DNA from: Rhodobacteraceae bacterium M385
Lineage (GTDB): Bacteria; Pseudomonadota; Alphaproteobacteria; Rhodobacterales; Rhodobacteraceae
Reading direction: 5' to 3'
Assembly (NCBI GenBank): GCA_025141835.1
Contig: CP081102.1
Location: 248,001-312,000 of the forward strand
DNA length: 64,000 bases
Both the position numbers and the translations under genes were made by a program. Positions 42,326 to 51,172 of this stretch are shown here, piece by piece. The notes under the pieces are model-generated. The model was not told the DNA's origin and did no database searches. It was given only the letters and a program-made list of their open reading frames with translations. Position 1 is the stretch's first letter. Every line of letters starts with the position of its first letter.

Positions 42326-42616
42326 TTAGCCGTTCACGGAATCTTTCAGCGCCTTGGCGATGGTGACTTTCACCTGCTTGTCGGCCTCTTTTTTGATCTG
42401 CTCGCCCGTGGCGGGGTTGCGAACCATGCGCTCTGGACGCTCACGGCAGTATACTTTGCCGATGCCAGGAAGGGTCACGGCGCCGCCGTTTGCCACTTCT
42501 TTGGTGATCACGGACGTTACTGCGTCGAGTGCTGCACCAGCGGCTTTCTTGTCGCCGCCCATTTCCTCGGCCAGTGCGGCAACGAGTTGTGTCTTAGTCA
42601 TGGGTTTAGTTGCCAT
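42326..42616 (-). CDS. HU-family DNA-binding protein
   Basis: A 96-aa histone-like protein. The N-terminal helices MTKTQLVAALAEEMGGDKK and ALDAVTSVITKEV dimerise. GGAVTLPGIGKVYCRERPER and RNPATGEQIKK form the DNA-binding arm, with the RNP motif used to intercalate. KVTIAKALKDSV ends the domain. It organises the nucleoid and helps recombination and replication. It is transcribed alone, with a terminator after it. Confidence 0.93.
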   Translation of the reverse strand: MATKPMTKTQLVAALAEEMGGDKKAAGAALDAVTSVITKEVANGGAVTLPGIGKVYCRERPERMVRNPATGEQIKKEADKQVKVTIAKALKDSVNG

Positions 42617-42752
42617 GTGCTTATTCTCCTGCTGTCTATCCCCCGAGCCCTAGGGCCGGTTGGCGCGAAACTAACCGTATTTTGTGGGGCCACACAACGG
42701 ACCAAAGCCATGTTTTGTTGAAAAACATGGCCTAAAGGGCGTTTTTCTTTGG

Positions 42753-44237
42753 TCAGAGGAACGCCGTCTCCTGAAAAGAGCGTAATTTCCGGCTGTGAAG
42801 ACGCGCCAAAGGCATGTCTCGCAGGTGTTCCATGGCGCGAATTCCGATCTGCAAATGCCGGGCGACTTGGTCTTTGTAGAAGTCCGAGGCCATGCCGGGC
42901 AGCTTCAGCTCTCCGTGCAGGGGCTTGTCGGACACACACAAAAGCGTGCCGTAGGGGACGCGGAAGCGGAAGCCATTGGCTGCAATCGTGGCGCTTTCCA
43001 TATCCAAGGCGACGGCGCGCGATTGCGACAGGCGCTGCACTGGACCCGATTGATCGCGCAGTTCCCAGTTGCGGTTGTCAAAGCTGGCGACCGTGCCGGT
43101 GCGCATGATGCGCTTCAGCTCGAACCCTTCCAGCGCGGTCACGTCAGCCACTGCGGTTTCCAGCGCCACCTGAATTTCGGCAAGGGCCGGGACAGGCACC
43201 CAGATCGGCAGATCATCATCCAGCACTTTATCTTCGCGCAGATATGCATGGGCGAGCACGAAATCCCCCAAGCTCTGGGAATTGCGAAGGCCCGCGCAAT
43301 GGCCCACCATCAGCCACGCATGGGGGCGCAGCACCGCGATGTGGTCCGTCGCCGTTTTCGCGTTCGACGGGCCGACGCCAATGTTGACCAAGGTAATCCC
43401 CGAGCCGTCTTCGCGCACCAGATGATAGGTCGGCATCTGCGGCATCTTCGCGGGCTGTGCGATGGGTGTTTTCGCGTCGGTGATGATCGTGTTCCCGGTG
43501 GCGACAAAGCTGGTGTAGCCGCTGTCGGGGTCATCCAGCTGCGCACGGGCGTAGGCCTCGAACTCGTCCACGTAGAACTGGTAGTTGGTGAACAGAACGT
43601 GGTTCTGGAAGTGGCTGGGGTCGGTGGCGGTGTAATGGGCCAACCGCGCAAGGGAATAGTCGATGCGCTGCGCCGTGAAGGGCGCCAATGGCCAAGCGCC
43701 GTCTTCAAAGGTGAAGCCGAACCCGTTGACGATATCGTCGTTGGTCGTGGCCAGATCGGGCACATCAAAGACATCGCGCAGAACGAAGTTGCCCGCCCCT
43801 TCTTGCGGCACGGTGATCGAAGTATCTTGCGCCACGGCAAAGTGGACAGGCATCGGCGTCATGGATGGGCCGACATAGATGCTGACGCCATGGTTCTTCA
43901 GCAGCAGGTCAATCTGTTGGGTCAGGTAATTCTCGAACAGATCGGGGCGGGTGATTGTCGTGGCATAGGTGCCGGGCTCGGACACATGGCCAAAGGACAG
44001 GCGGCTATCGACGGCGGCAAAGGATGTCGTGCGCAGGCGGATCTCGGGGTAATAGGCCCGAAACCGCGTGCCCTCAGTCGCGCCCTTACTAAGCGTCTCG
44101 GTAAAGTGGTCACACAGAAAGCGCGTGGCTTCATTATACAGCGCCTGCACCTGCGCCACGGCTGCGGCGGCATCGGCGTAGGCCTGAGGCTCCCCATGGT
44201 CAGGGGTTTCAATATGGAGCGGAGGGTGGGTTGTCAT
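42753..44237 (-). CDS. amn: AMP nucleosidase
   Basis: A 494-aa enzyme hydrolysing AMP to adenine and ribose 5-phosphate. The N-terminal half is the AMP-nucleosidase-specific domain; the C-terminal half is a nucleoside-phosphorylase-like fold with LVNIGVGPSNAKTATDHIAV, LMVGHCAGLRNSQSLGDFVL and VALDMESATIAANG (the Met-Glu ribose-binding site). The end FRVPYGTLLCVSDKPLHGELKLPG fits. It lies 28 nt after adenine deaminase in the same direction, so the cell couples AMP breakdown to adenine deamination in one operon. Confidence 0.92.
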   Translation of the reverse strand: MTTHPPLHIETPDHGEPQAYADAAAAVAQVQALYNEATRFLCDHFTETLSKGATEGTRFRAYYPEIRLRTTSFAAVDSRLSFGHVSEPGTYATTITRPDLFENYLTQQIDLLLKNHGVSIYVGPSMTPMPVHFAVAQDTSITVPQEGAGNFVLRDVFDVPDLATTNDDIVNGFGFTFEDGAWPLAPFTAQRIDYSLARLAHYTATDPSHFQNHVLFTNYQFYVDEFEAYARAQLDDPDSGYTSFVATGNTIITDAKTPIAQPAKMPQMPTYHLVREDGSGITLVNIGVGPSNAKTATDHIAVLRPHAWLMVGHCAGLRNSQSLGDFVLAHAYLREDKVLDDDLPIWVPVPALAEIQVALETAVADVTALEGFELKRIMRTGTVASFDNRNWELRDQSGPVQRLSQSRAVALDMESATIAANGFRFRVPYGTLLCVSDKPLHGELKLPGMASDFYKDQVARHLQIGIRAMEHLRDMPLARLHSRKLRSFQETAFL

Positions 44238-44265
44238 AAGGTCTCGATCATAAATCAGGCCGGCG

Positions 44266-46068
44266 TCACTTTACGATGACATCGGTAAGTTGGAAGGTGC
44301 GCACGTCCACAAGGCCAAGGTCGGAAATCCGCAGTTCAGGGATCACTACAAGGGCCAGAAGGGAGTGCTGCATATAGGCGTTGTTCAAAGTGCAGCCTGC
44401 GGCCGTCATGGCATCGACAAGCTCGGTGACATTGGCCGCCACCTCGGCGGCGGGGCGGTCGGACATCAGGCCCGCAATGGGCAATTCCACCAGCGCCTTT
44501 TCTTCACCGTCCTGCCATAGGGTAACGCCGCCGCCGACCTCACCCAGGCGCATGGCGGCTTTCGCCATCATCTCGCGGTCGGTGCCGACAACAATCATAT
44601 GGTGACTATCGTGCGCCACGGTAGAGGCCATCGCCATTCCGGGCCCGTAACCGAAACCGCTGACAAAGGCGTTGGTGACTTGGCCCGTGGCCCGGTGGCG
44701 CTCCACAAGCGAGATTTGGGCGACGCCGCCTTTTTCAGATTGGGCAGGCTCGACGATGCCTTTGCGCACGGGAAGGTCCAGTTGCAGCGCCTTGGTGGGG
44801 GCTTGGTTTTCGACCACCCCAATGACGTTGGCGGTGACTTGGTCGCCGTCTGCGCGGATTTCAAAGTCCACCGCCGTCAGGGTTTTGCCAAGGTTGACCG
44901 ATTGGCGCGTATCTTCGGGCCAGTCGAGATGCGGGCAATCGGCAAGGCATGTGCCGCCCTCGGCCACTTTCACACCGCGCCCATAAACGGCGTCGATGGG
45001 TAGGGTGTTCAGATCACTGGTCACGATCATATCGGCACGGCGGCCCGGCGCGATCTGGCCGATCTCGCGCTCTAGGCCGAAGTGGGTGGCGGTGTTGATC
45101 GTCGCCATTTGCAGCGCGATCAGCGGGTCACAACCACAGTCGATCGCGTGCCGCACGGCACGGTTCATGTGGCCGTCTTCCACCAGCGTTTTGGCAAAGC
45201 AATCGTCGGTGCAGATGATCATGTTGCGCGGATCAAGGCCGCGCTCGGTGATGGCGGTGATTTGGGACTCAATATCATACCAGGCCGAGCCAAGGCGGAT
45301 CATCGACCGCATCCCCTGGCGCATCCGGGCCACGGCGTCTTTTTCACAGGTGCCCTCATGTTCATCGGCTGGGCCGCCGGCGACATAGGCGTGGAAGGCG
45401 GGGCCGAGATCAGGAGAGGCATAATGCCCGCCCACGGTCTTGCCCGCCGCTTGGGTGGCGGCGATCTCTGCCAGCATTTGTTGCGAGCCGTTGATGACGC
45501 CGGGGAAGTTCATCATCTCGCCCAGTCCAACGATGCCGGGCCATTGCATGGCCGCGGTGACATCATCTGGGCCGATCTCAAACCCGGTGGTCTCCAACCC
45601 CGGCGCGGAAGGCGCACAGGAGGGCATCTGAGTGAACACGTTAATCGGCTGCATCAGCGCTTCGTCATGCATCAGGCGCACACCACGCAGGCCGAAGACG
45701 TTGGCGATTTCATGGGGGTCGGTGAACATCGACGTGGTGCCGTGGGGAATGACGGCACGGGAGAATTCAGCCGGGGTCAGCATCCCTGATTCGATGTGCA
45801 TGTGTCCGTCACAGAGGCCGGGGATCAGGTAGCGGCCAGACAGCTCCTCCACTGTCGTGTCCTCGCCGATGCAATGGCTGGCGTCGGGACCGACATAGGC
45901 GAAGCGCCCGTGCTTAATGGCGACTTGCCAACCGTCCATGACCTCACGGGTTTGGACGAGAACGACACGGGTGTCGCGAAGGACCAGATCAGCGGCAGCA
46001 CGGCCAGCGGCGACGGCAACGAGGTCGCTTGCGACGTCTTGCCAAGAGGGAAAGGGGGTATGTTCCAT
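44266..46068 (-). CDS. ade: Adenine deaminase
   Basis: A 600-aa amidohydrolase converting adenine to hypoxanthine and ammonia. DGHMHIESGMLTPAEF holds metal-binding histidines; DPHEIANVFG, GHYASPDL and ICTDDCF follow. The C-terminal AVAHDSHHMIVVGT-like TVAHDSHHMIVVGTD is a family mark. Residue 53 onward forms the usual beta-sandwich plus TIM barrel, and the length is normal. It is upstream of amn with 28 nt spacing. Together they would return purine from AMP to the hypoxanthine pool. Confidence 0.93.
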   Translation of the reverse strand: MEHTPFPSWQDVASDLVAVAAGRAAADLVLRDTRVVLVQTREVMDGWQVAIKHGRFAYVGPDASHCIGEDTTVEELSGRYLIPGLCDGHMHIESGMLTPAEFSRAVIPHGTTSMFTDPHEIANVFGLRGVRLMHDEALMQPINVFTQMPSCAPSAPGLETTGFEIGPDDVTAAMQWPGIVGLGEMMNFPGVINGSQQMLAEIAATQAAGKTVGGHYASPDLGPAFHAYVAGGPADEHEGTCEKDAVARMRQGMRSMIRLGSAWYDIESQITAITERGLDPRNMIICTDDCFAKTLVEDGHMNRAVRHAIDCGCDPLIALQMATINTATHFGLEREIGQIAPGRRADMIVTSDLNTLPIDAVYGRGVKVAEGGTCLADCPHLDWPEDTRQSVNLGKTLTAVDFEIRADGDQVTANVIGVVENQAPTKALQLDLPVRKGIVEPAQSEKGGVAQISLVERHRATGQVTNAFVSGFGYGPGMAMASTVAHDSHHMIVVGTDREMMAKAAMRLGEVGGGVTLWQDGEEKALVELPIAGLMSDRPAAEVAANVTELVDAMTAAGCTLNNAYMQHSLLALVVIPELRISDLGLVDVRTFQLTDVIVK

Positions 46069-46128
46069 GTCCCAATTTTGCAGAGCCGAAGGGTCGCTGC
46101 AAGTGACGTTTTAATGAAGTCTACCCGG

Positions 46129-46359
46129 CTAGAATTGCGCTGCAATCACGCCGAACGCCAAAGTGTATCCGACGATCAGCACCAAAAGCGGCCAGTGCTG
46201 TGCAAGTACGGCTTTGCGCATCCACCAGCGTGACCGGCGGTTCGCTTTTTCGATGTCGCGGGGCGCGCTTCGCCCTCGGTCGGTCAAGGTGTAGCCCCAA
46301 GCGATCAGCAAAGCCCCAGCGATGAAGCCTGTGGCAAGCAGGATTTCTGTGAGTGTCAT
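46129..46359 (-). CDS. Small two-helix membrane protein
   Basis: A 76-aa protein with two predicted membrane helices (about 5-25 and 56-74) separated by a charged loop (TDRGRSAPRDIEKANRRSR). No family known to me. Its ATG overlaps the stop of the preceding sulfotransferase-like gene by four bases, and adenine deaminase starts 60 nt after it, so it may be part of the purine operon. Function unknown. Confidence 0.6.
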   Translation of the reverse strand: MTLTEILLATGFIAGALLIAWGYTLTDRGRSAPRDIEKANRRSRWWMRKAVLAQHWPLLVLIVGYTLAFGVIAAQF

Positions 46360-47060
46360 GGCCGCAGGCGGCGCGCATACATAGAGTCATAGATCGGCAG
46401 CGCCTCTGCCAGCAGGTCTTGGTGACGTGGTGCGACCTCGGGTAATGGACCCTCTGCTGCCGCGAAGCCCGTGGATTTATGGACGGCGTCGTACCAATGG
46501 GGGGCCCAGGCACCGTCGTAGGATTTGGGGCCTTTGGACCAGGAAAGCATGGCGGGGTCGAAGGGCAGGTTGATGGCGGCGCATAGCGTGCGCAGCATGG
46601 CCTCGGGGTTGGTACGGATATCGGCACTGTCGACGATGGGGCCGGGAAGGGCCGCGTGGATGCGTTCTGCCTGAGCAAAGCCGATATCGTCCAGCGTGAT
46701 GGCGACGTCGTTTTTGACGGCGTAGCTGGCGATCACTCGGGCCGGGTGACGCAGAAGGTGGACGTTGGCGCAGTCCTCGGCCCAATCCAGCGGGAACGCG
46801 GGCAGCATGTGGTGGGCCATGACCTTGAGGTATTGCACCGGCTTGGCCGGGGTTGAGAGGGCCTTAACCACCTCGGCAGGGTCGGTGGGTTGGCTGGAGA
46901 GGATGGCGTCCTGCATCGGATGTTCCACGCCCGATTGCGCCAAATAGGCGGCGTAGAAGGGTTCATCCACTGCAACGCAATCAGCCCGATTGCCAAAGGC
47001 GTAAAGCATCGCCGTTGATAGGTTTCGCGGGCCGGACCACATGGCGATACGCATAGACAC
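46356..47060 (-). CDS. Sulfotransferase-like P-loop protein
   Basis: A 234-aa protein similar to a family annotated as sulfotransferase-like, often near branched-chain metabolism genes. MRIAMWSGPRNLSTAMLYAF is the P-loop-like start. YLKVMAHHMLPAF and VHLLRHPARVIASYAV resemble the PAPS 3'-phosphate motif (RxPxxxxxS). The actual activity is not established. It is translationally coupled to the small membrane protein that follows. Confidence 0.65.
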   Translation of the reverse strand: MSMRIAMWSGPRNLSTAMLYAFGNRADCVAVDEPFYAAYLAQSGVEHPMQDAILSSQPTDPAEVVKALSTPAKPVQYLKVMAHHMLPAFPLDWAEDCANVHLLRHPARVIASYAVKNDVAITLDDIGFAQAERIHAALPGPIVDSADIRTNPEAMLRTLCAAINLPFDPAMLSWSKGPKSYDGAWAPHWYDAVHKSTGFAAAEGPLPEVAPRHQDLLAEALPIYDSMYARRLRP

Positions 47061-47148
47061 CTCCGTTCATTTCCGCGTGAGATCACACCCCTCGGGCTTG
47101 CAATGCAAGAGCACTTTGAGGAGCCTTGGATAAGAAACGGAGGTTCCC

Positions 47149-47829
47149 ATGCCCAGAAGCCCAATCCACGATAGCATCAAGCCCGTCGCCTTGGCCCTTG
47201 CGATCCTTGCGGGGGCGGTTTTGCACGGCGGTCGCGCCCATGCCGAAGATATCCGCACCACGGTTGTGGCGGGAGGGTGCTTTTGGTGTGTCGAAAGCGA
47301 TTTTGAGGGTGTGAACGGCGTGATCGAGGTTGTGTCCGGTTTCTCGGGCGGCAGCGTGGCGAACCCGTCGTATCGTGAAGTGGTGAGCGGCGGCACGGGC
47401 CATCTGGAGGTCGCGCAGATCACCTATGACGCCGATGTGTTGCCCTATGCGGGGCTGTTGCGGTTGTTCCTACGCTCCATTGATCCGCTGGACGCGGGCG
47501 GGCAGTTCTGCGACCGGGGCCACAGTTATACGACCGCGATTTTCGTAGATAACGCGCAGGAGCGGGATATCGCCCGTGGCGCGGTCATGGAGGCCGAGGG
47601 CAGTCTGGGCCAAAGCATCGTGACCCCGATCCTTGACGCCGCGCCGTTCTACGCGGCGGAGGATTACCATCAGGATTACTACCGCTCGGAAGCCTTGGTT
47701 CTGACGCGTTTTGGTCCGCGCCGGAAGTCGGTGGCGTATGAGCTGTATCGCGCCGCCTGCGGGCGCGATCAGCGGGTGCTGGATGTCTGGGGATCAGAAG
47801 CGGCCTTTGCGGCGGCGCATCTGAATTGA
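47149..47829 (+). CDS. msrA: Peptide methionine-S-sulfoxide reductase with signal peptide
   Basis: A 226-aa MsrA. An N-terminal hydrophobic segment (about 13-31, ending AHA) looks like a cleavable signal, so the enzyme should act in the periplasm, which is less common than cytosolic MsrA. The catalytic motif is GGCFWCVESDF with the nucleophilic Cys near residue 44. The conserved EDYHQDYY is present; CDRGHSYTTAIF is the GHxxQY-like stretch. A GGAGG ribosome site precedes ATG 47149. Resolving cysteines may be Cys86-type or the Cys near residue 204. Confidence 0.88.
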   Translation: MPRSPIHDSIKPVALALAILAGAVLHGGRAHAEDIRTTVVAGGCFWCVESDFEGVNGVIEVVSGFSGGSVANPSYREVVSGGTGHLEVAQITYDADVLPYAGLLRLFLRSIDPLDAGGQFCDRGHSYTTAIFVDNAQERDIARGAVMEAEGSLGQSIVTPILDAAPFYAAEDYHQDYYRSEALVLTRFGPRRKSVAYELYRAACGRDQRVLDVWGSEAAFAAAHLN

Positions 47830-47883
47830 TCTACCATTGATATACCCGCCAAGGCGCGCCGGGTGCCCGGGCCGAGGCCCGGT

Positions 47884-48171
47884 CTACAGGAAGAAGGCTA
47901 CGTTATTGCGCAGAATGATCTCTAGCGCATAGAGCCCGAGGATCACCACCAGAGGCGCAAGATCAAGCCCGCCCATGTTCGGCAGGAAGCGCCGGATCGG
48001 GTCGTAGATCGGTTGCAGCAGGCGGTTCAGCCCGTCCCAAATCTGCGCCACGATGGGTTGGTGCATGTTCAATACGCCGAAGTTAATCAGCCAAGACATG
48101 ATGATATGGGCGATCACGATGAATTTCACGACGCCGATCAAAAGCAGCAGGATCTGAAACAAAGAGGTCAT
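47884..48171 (-). CDS. YggT-family membrane protein
   Basis: A 95-aa inner-membrane protein with two hydrophobic segments (about 2-28 and 68-88). IVIAHIIMSWLINFGVLN and RLLQPIYDPIRRFLPNMGGLDLAP are the family signature. YggT proteins are linked to cell division, osmotic tolerance and transport assembly, without a defined reaction. ATG 48171 is the family start; a longer frame upstream is not typical. Confidence 0.85.
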   Translation of the reverse strand: MTSLFQILLLLIGVVKFIVIAHIIMSWLINFGVLNMHQPIVAQIWDGLNRLLQPIYDPIRRFLPNMGGLDLAPLVVILGLYALEIILRNNVAFFL

Positions 48172-48311
48172 GGGCAAAGGTTCCGCGTTCGTGTTGGTTG
48201 CTTGCCAAATAGGGGTGCGGGTCTTTGGCTGCAAGCGGCGATGCGGCGCGGCACGGGTTTTGACGTAGCGATGCCCTTGCGCTTGGCAGCGGTTAGCGCG
48301 AAGGAACGGGC

Positions 48312-48842
48312 ATGTATCCATTCCTCAGACTTGGCAGCATTATGCTGCGCGAAAGCCGTCTTCCCTCGATCGGGATTTACGACACGCATAAGATGTCGAT
48401 GACCTGCTTACCCGTTGATATTGATGGGTTTATGGAGATGAACAACGGCCGTATCCTGACCCTTTTTGATCTGGGGCGGTTTGCTTTGTCGATCCGCATC
48501 GGGCTGATGGATGTCTTGAAAGAGCAGAAGTGGGGCCTTGTGGTTGCGGGCTCTACCGTGCGCTATCGGTCACGGATCACGCCGCTTCAGAAATTCGAGA
48601 TGCGGACGCGGTTTCTGGGATGGGATGAGAGGTTTTTCTATCTGGAACAAGCGATGTGGCGCGGCGATACCTGTTGTAACCACGCGTTGCTGCGCACCGG
48701 TGTGACGGCCAAGGGACGGTTGGCACCGGTGGATGATGTGGCCAAGGCGTTGGGCATCGAGGGCGAAAGCCGCCCGCTTCCGCCATGGGCCACCGCTTGG
48801 GCTGAGGCGGACAAGACACGGATCTGGCCGCCAGAGTTCTAG
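48312..48842 (+). CDS. Thioesterase-like protein (4HBT/hot-dog fold)
   Basis: A 176-aa acyl-CoA thioesterase-like protein. DIDGFMEMNNGRILTLFDLG corresponds to the hot-dog helix with the catalytic Asn/Asp region; VVAGSTVRYRSRITPLQKFE and EQAMWRGDTCCNHALLRT are the central strands. The family also includes the vertebrate THEM6-like proteins. The substrate is unknown. It stands between YggT (divergent) and a transporter in the same direction. Confidence 0.75.
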   Translation: MYPFLRLGSIMLRESRLPSIGIYDTHKMSMTCLPVDIDGFMEMNNGRILTLFDLGRFALSIRIGLMDVLKEQKWGLVVAGSTVRYRSRITPLQKFEMRTRFLGWDERFFYLEQAMWRGDTCCNHALLRTGVTAKGRLAPVDDVAKALGIEGESRPLPPWATAWAEADKTRIWPPEF

Positions 48843-48893
48843 GCACACGCTTGGCGATGGACAAACGCTGCCCGGCACAGGACAGTGCGAGGC

Positions 48894-50255
48894 ATGAATA
48901 TGACCGCTCCCTCCTCTGAAACTGCCTCCGGCCTGCGCAAACGTATTGTGGGGTGGTGGGCGTTTGACTGGGCAAGTCAGCCGTATAACACGTTGCTGCT
49001 GACCTTCATTTTCGGCCCCTATGTGAACGAGCTTCTGGGCGACGGCACGCAGGCGCAGACGGCTTGGGGTTATGGCGTCGGCATGGCTGGCTTCCTGATC
49101 GCGATTTCCGCGCCTTTCCTTGGCGCGATGGCCGACCTTTCGGGGCGGCGGATGCCGTTTATCTGGCTGTTTTCCGTGATGTATTTCGTCGGCGCTTATG
49201 GCTTGTGGTGGGCCGCGCCGGGGGATTTCAACCTGTTAGTCACGCTGATCTTCTTCGCGATTGGCCTGATCGGGATGGAGTTCGCGACGATCTTCACCAA
49301 TGCGATGCTACCCAGCCTTGGCCTAAAGGAAGACATCGGGCGGATATCGGGCTCGGGCTTTGCTTGGGGCTATGTCGGCGGGCTGGTGGCCCTTGTCCTG
49401 ATGCTGTTTTTCTTTGCCGAAAGCGCCGAGACGGGGACAACCCTGCTGGGGATCGAGCCGATCCTGGGCCTTGATGCCGAGGCAAGGGAAGGCACGCGGG
49501 CCGTTGGCCCTTTGACCGCAATCTGGTTTGCCATTGGCATGATCCCCTTCTTTATGTGGGTGCGTGACACGCCGCTTCCCGGTGCGGTGCCGATGGGGCA
49601 AGCCCTGCGCGGGGCGATGCCTGCGCTGATAAAGACCCTGCGCCGCTTGCCGTCCGAGAAGCCCCTGCTGGCTTACCTGGTCTCGTCCATGTTCTACCGC
49701 GACGCGCTGAACGGGATGTATGTGTTTGGCGGTATCTATGCCTCGGGCGTGTTGGGGTGGAGCGTCGTGGACGTTGGTATTTTCGGTATCCTCGCCATTC
49801 TGACGGGGGCGTTCTTTTCGTGGCTCGGCGGGCGGGCGGACGGGCGCTTTGGGCCGAAACCGGTGATTGTGGTCAACGTCCTGCTCCTCAGCTTTGTCGC
49901 GTTGGCCGTGGTTTTCATTAGCCGCGAAAGCGTTCTGGGCGTGCCGGTGGCCGAAGGATCCGCGCTGCCCGATATCGCCTTCTACATCCTTGGCGCTTTC
50001 ATCGGCGCTTGCGGGGGCGCGTTGCAGTCATCGTCGCGGACGATGCTGGTGCGTCAAGCCTACCCGGATCGCATGACCGAGGCGTTTGGTCTTTATGCGC
50101 TGGCCGGTAAGGCGACCTCTTTCATCGCGCCTTTGTCGATCGGTTTTGTCACGCAAATGTCGGGAAGCCAGCAGGTCGGGGTTGTGCCGCTGGTTGTTTT
50201 GTTCACGATTGGTCTGATCCTGCTGTATTTTGTGGATCCAGAAGGCCGAAATTGA
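48894..50255 (+). CDS. MFS transporter, UMF1/Atg22-like
   Basis: A 453-aa membrane protein with about 12 helices. WWAFDWASQPYNTLLLTFIF at the N-terminus is the mark of the UMF1/Atg22-like group. APFLGAMADLSGRRMPFIWL is the MFS loop 2-3 motif and GGALQSSSRTMLVRQAYPDR is also typical. Bacterial members are thought to export amino acids or small metabolites, but few are studied. The ATG at 48894 is chosen; a GTG three codons before is possible. Confidence 0.85.
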   Translation: MNMTAPSSETASGLRKRIVGWWAFDWASQPYNTLLLTFIFGPYVNELLGDGTQAQTAWGYGVGMAGFLIAISAPFLGAMADLSGRRMPFIWLFSVMYFVGAYGLWWAAPGDFNLLVTLIFFAIGLIGMEFATIFTNAMLPSLGLKEDIGRISGSGFAWGYVGGLVALVLMLFFFAESAETGTTLLGIEPILGLDAEAREGTRAVGPLTAIWFAIGMIPFFMWVRDTPLPGAVPMGQALRGAMPALIKTLRRLPSEKPLLAYLVSSMFYRDALNGMYVFGGIYASGVLGWSVVDVGIFGILAILTGAFFSWLGGRADGRFGPKPVIVVNVLLLSFVALAVVFISRESVLGVPVAEGSALPDIAFYILGAFIGACGGALQSSSRTMLVRQAYPDRMTEAFGLYALAGKATSFIAPLSIGFVTQMSGSQQVGVVPLVVLFTIGLILLYFVDPEGRN

Positions 50256-50272
50256 ATTGAGGAGATTTCGCT

Positions 50273-51172
50273 ATGAAACGCATCTTCCCCTTCGCGCTGA
50301 TGTTCTTGGCCGCCTGCGGCGCAGGTGGTCCTTCGGTGCAACTGGACGCGACCCAGTCGCGCAGTGAGGCGCGGCAGTATTTTGGCGCCGAAACCAGCGG
50401 TTCGGGCGGGGCCAGCGAGTCGATCGGGTTTTACTCCAATGGCTGTCTTGCTGGGGGCCAGCAACTGCCTGAATCGGGCCCGACGTGGCAGTCCATGCGT
50501 CTGTCGCGGAACCGTAACTGGGGCCATTCCGAGCTGATTGATTATATCGAAACCCTGACCGCCAATGTCGCACGCAATACGGCGTGGGAGGGGCTCTATG
50601 TAGGCGATATGGCGCAACCGCGTGGCGGGCCGATGCTAACAGGCCACGCCAGCCATCAAAGCGGTATCGACGCGGATTTCTGGATGCTACCGGCGACGGA
50701 TCTGACCCTGACGAGGGAGGAGCGGGAAAACCTGTCCTCTATCTCGGTTCGGGCGGAACGCGGCGCATCGGTGAATGGCAACTGGACGGCGGATCACGCC
50801 GAGGTGTTGCGCCTTGCCGCCACCGACCCCCGCGTTGCGCGTATTTTCGTGACCACGGGCGTAAAGGTTTGGCTGTGCGAGAACGTTACCGGTGACCGTA
50901 GCTGGCTGTCGCACATCCGCCCTGCCACCGGGCATCACTACCATTTCCATGTGCGCCTTCAGTGCCCTGACGGGGACCGCAACTGCCAGAACCAGGCCTT
51001 GCCCCAAGGCGATGGCTGCCAGGAGGCCTATGACCGGGCCGAGCGTATCAGGAACCCGCCGCCTCCCGGCCCGCCTAACAATGACCCGCCCCCCGCCAGC
51101 CCGCCCTCGGGGATGCGTGTGGCCCTTGGGAACATGCCAAACCAATGCGCTGCAATTCTCAGCGGGTTCTGA
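50273..51172 (+). CDS. mepA: Penicillin-insensitive murein DD-endopeptidase (lipoprotein)
   Basis: A 299-aa MepA-family LAS metallopeptidase cutting peptidoglycan cross-links. A lipobox (LAAC at Cys15) suggests export and lipid anchoring. LTGHASHQSGIDADFWM holds the zinc His/Asp pair, and ATGHHYHFHVRLQCP the second zinc histidines. The C-terminus has a proline-rich tail (PPPPGPPNNDPPPASPP). It overlaps the next gene by 28 nt. Confidence 0.88.
   Translation: MKRIFPFALMFLAACGAGGPSVQLDATQSRSEARQYFGAETSGSGGASESIGFYSNGCLAGGQQLPESGPTWQSMRLSRNRNWGHSELIDYIETLTANVARNTAWEGLYVGDMAQPRGGPMLTGHASHQSGIDADFWMLPATDLTLTREERENLSSISVRAERGASVNGNWTADHAEVLRLAATDPRVARIFVTTGVKVWLCENVTGDRSWLSHIRPATGHHYHFHVRLQCPDGDRNCQNQALPQGDGCQEAYDRAERIRNPPPPGPPNNDPPPASPPSGMRVALGNMPNQCAAILSGF

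Noticed and set aside
42795..44279. A 494-codon open frame antisense to AMP nucleosidase
   Set aside because: Shadow of amn, with no recognisable domain.
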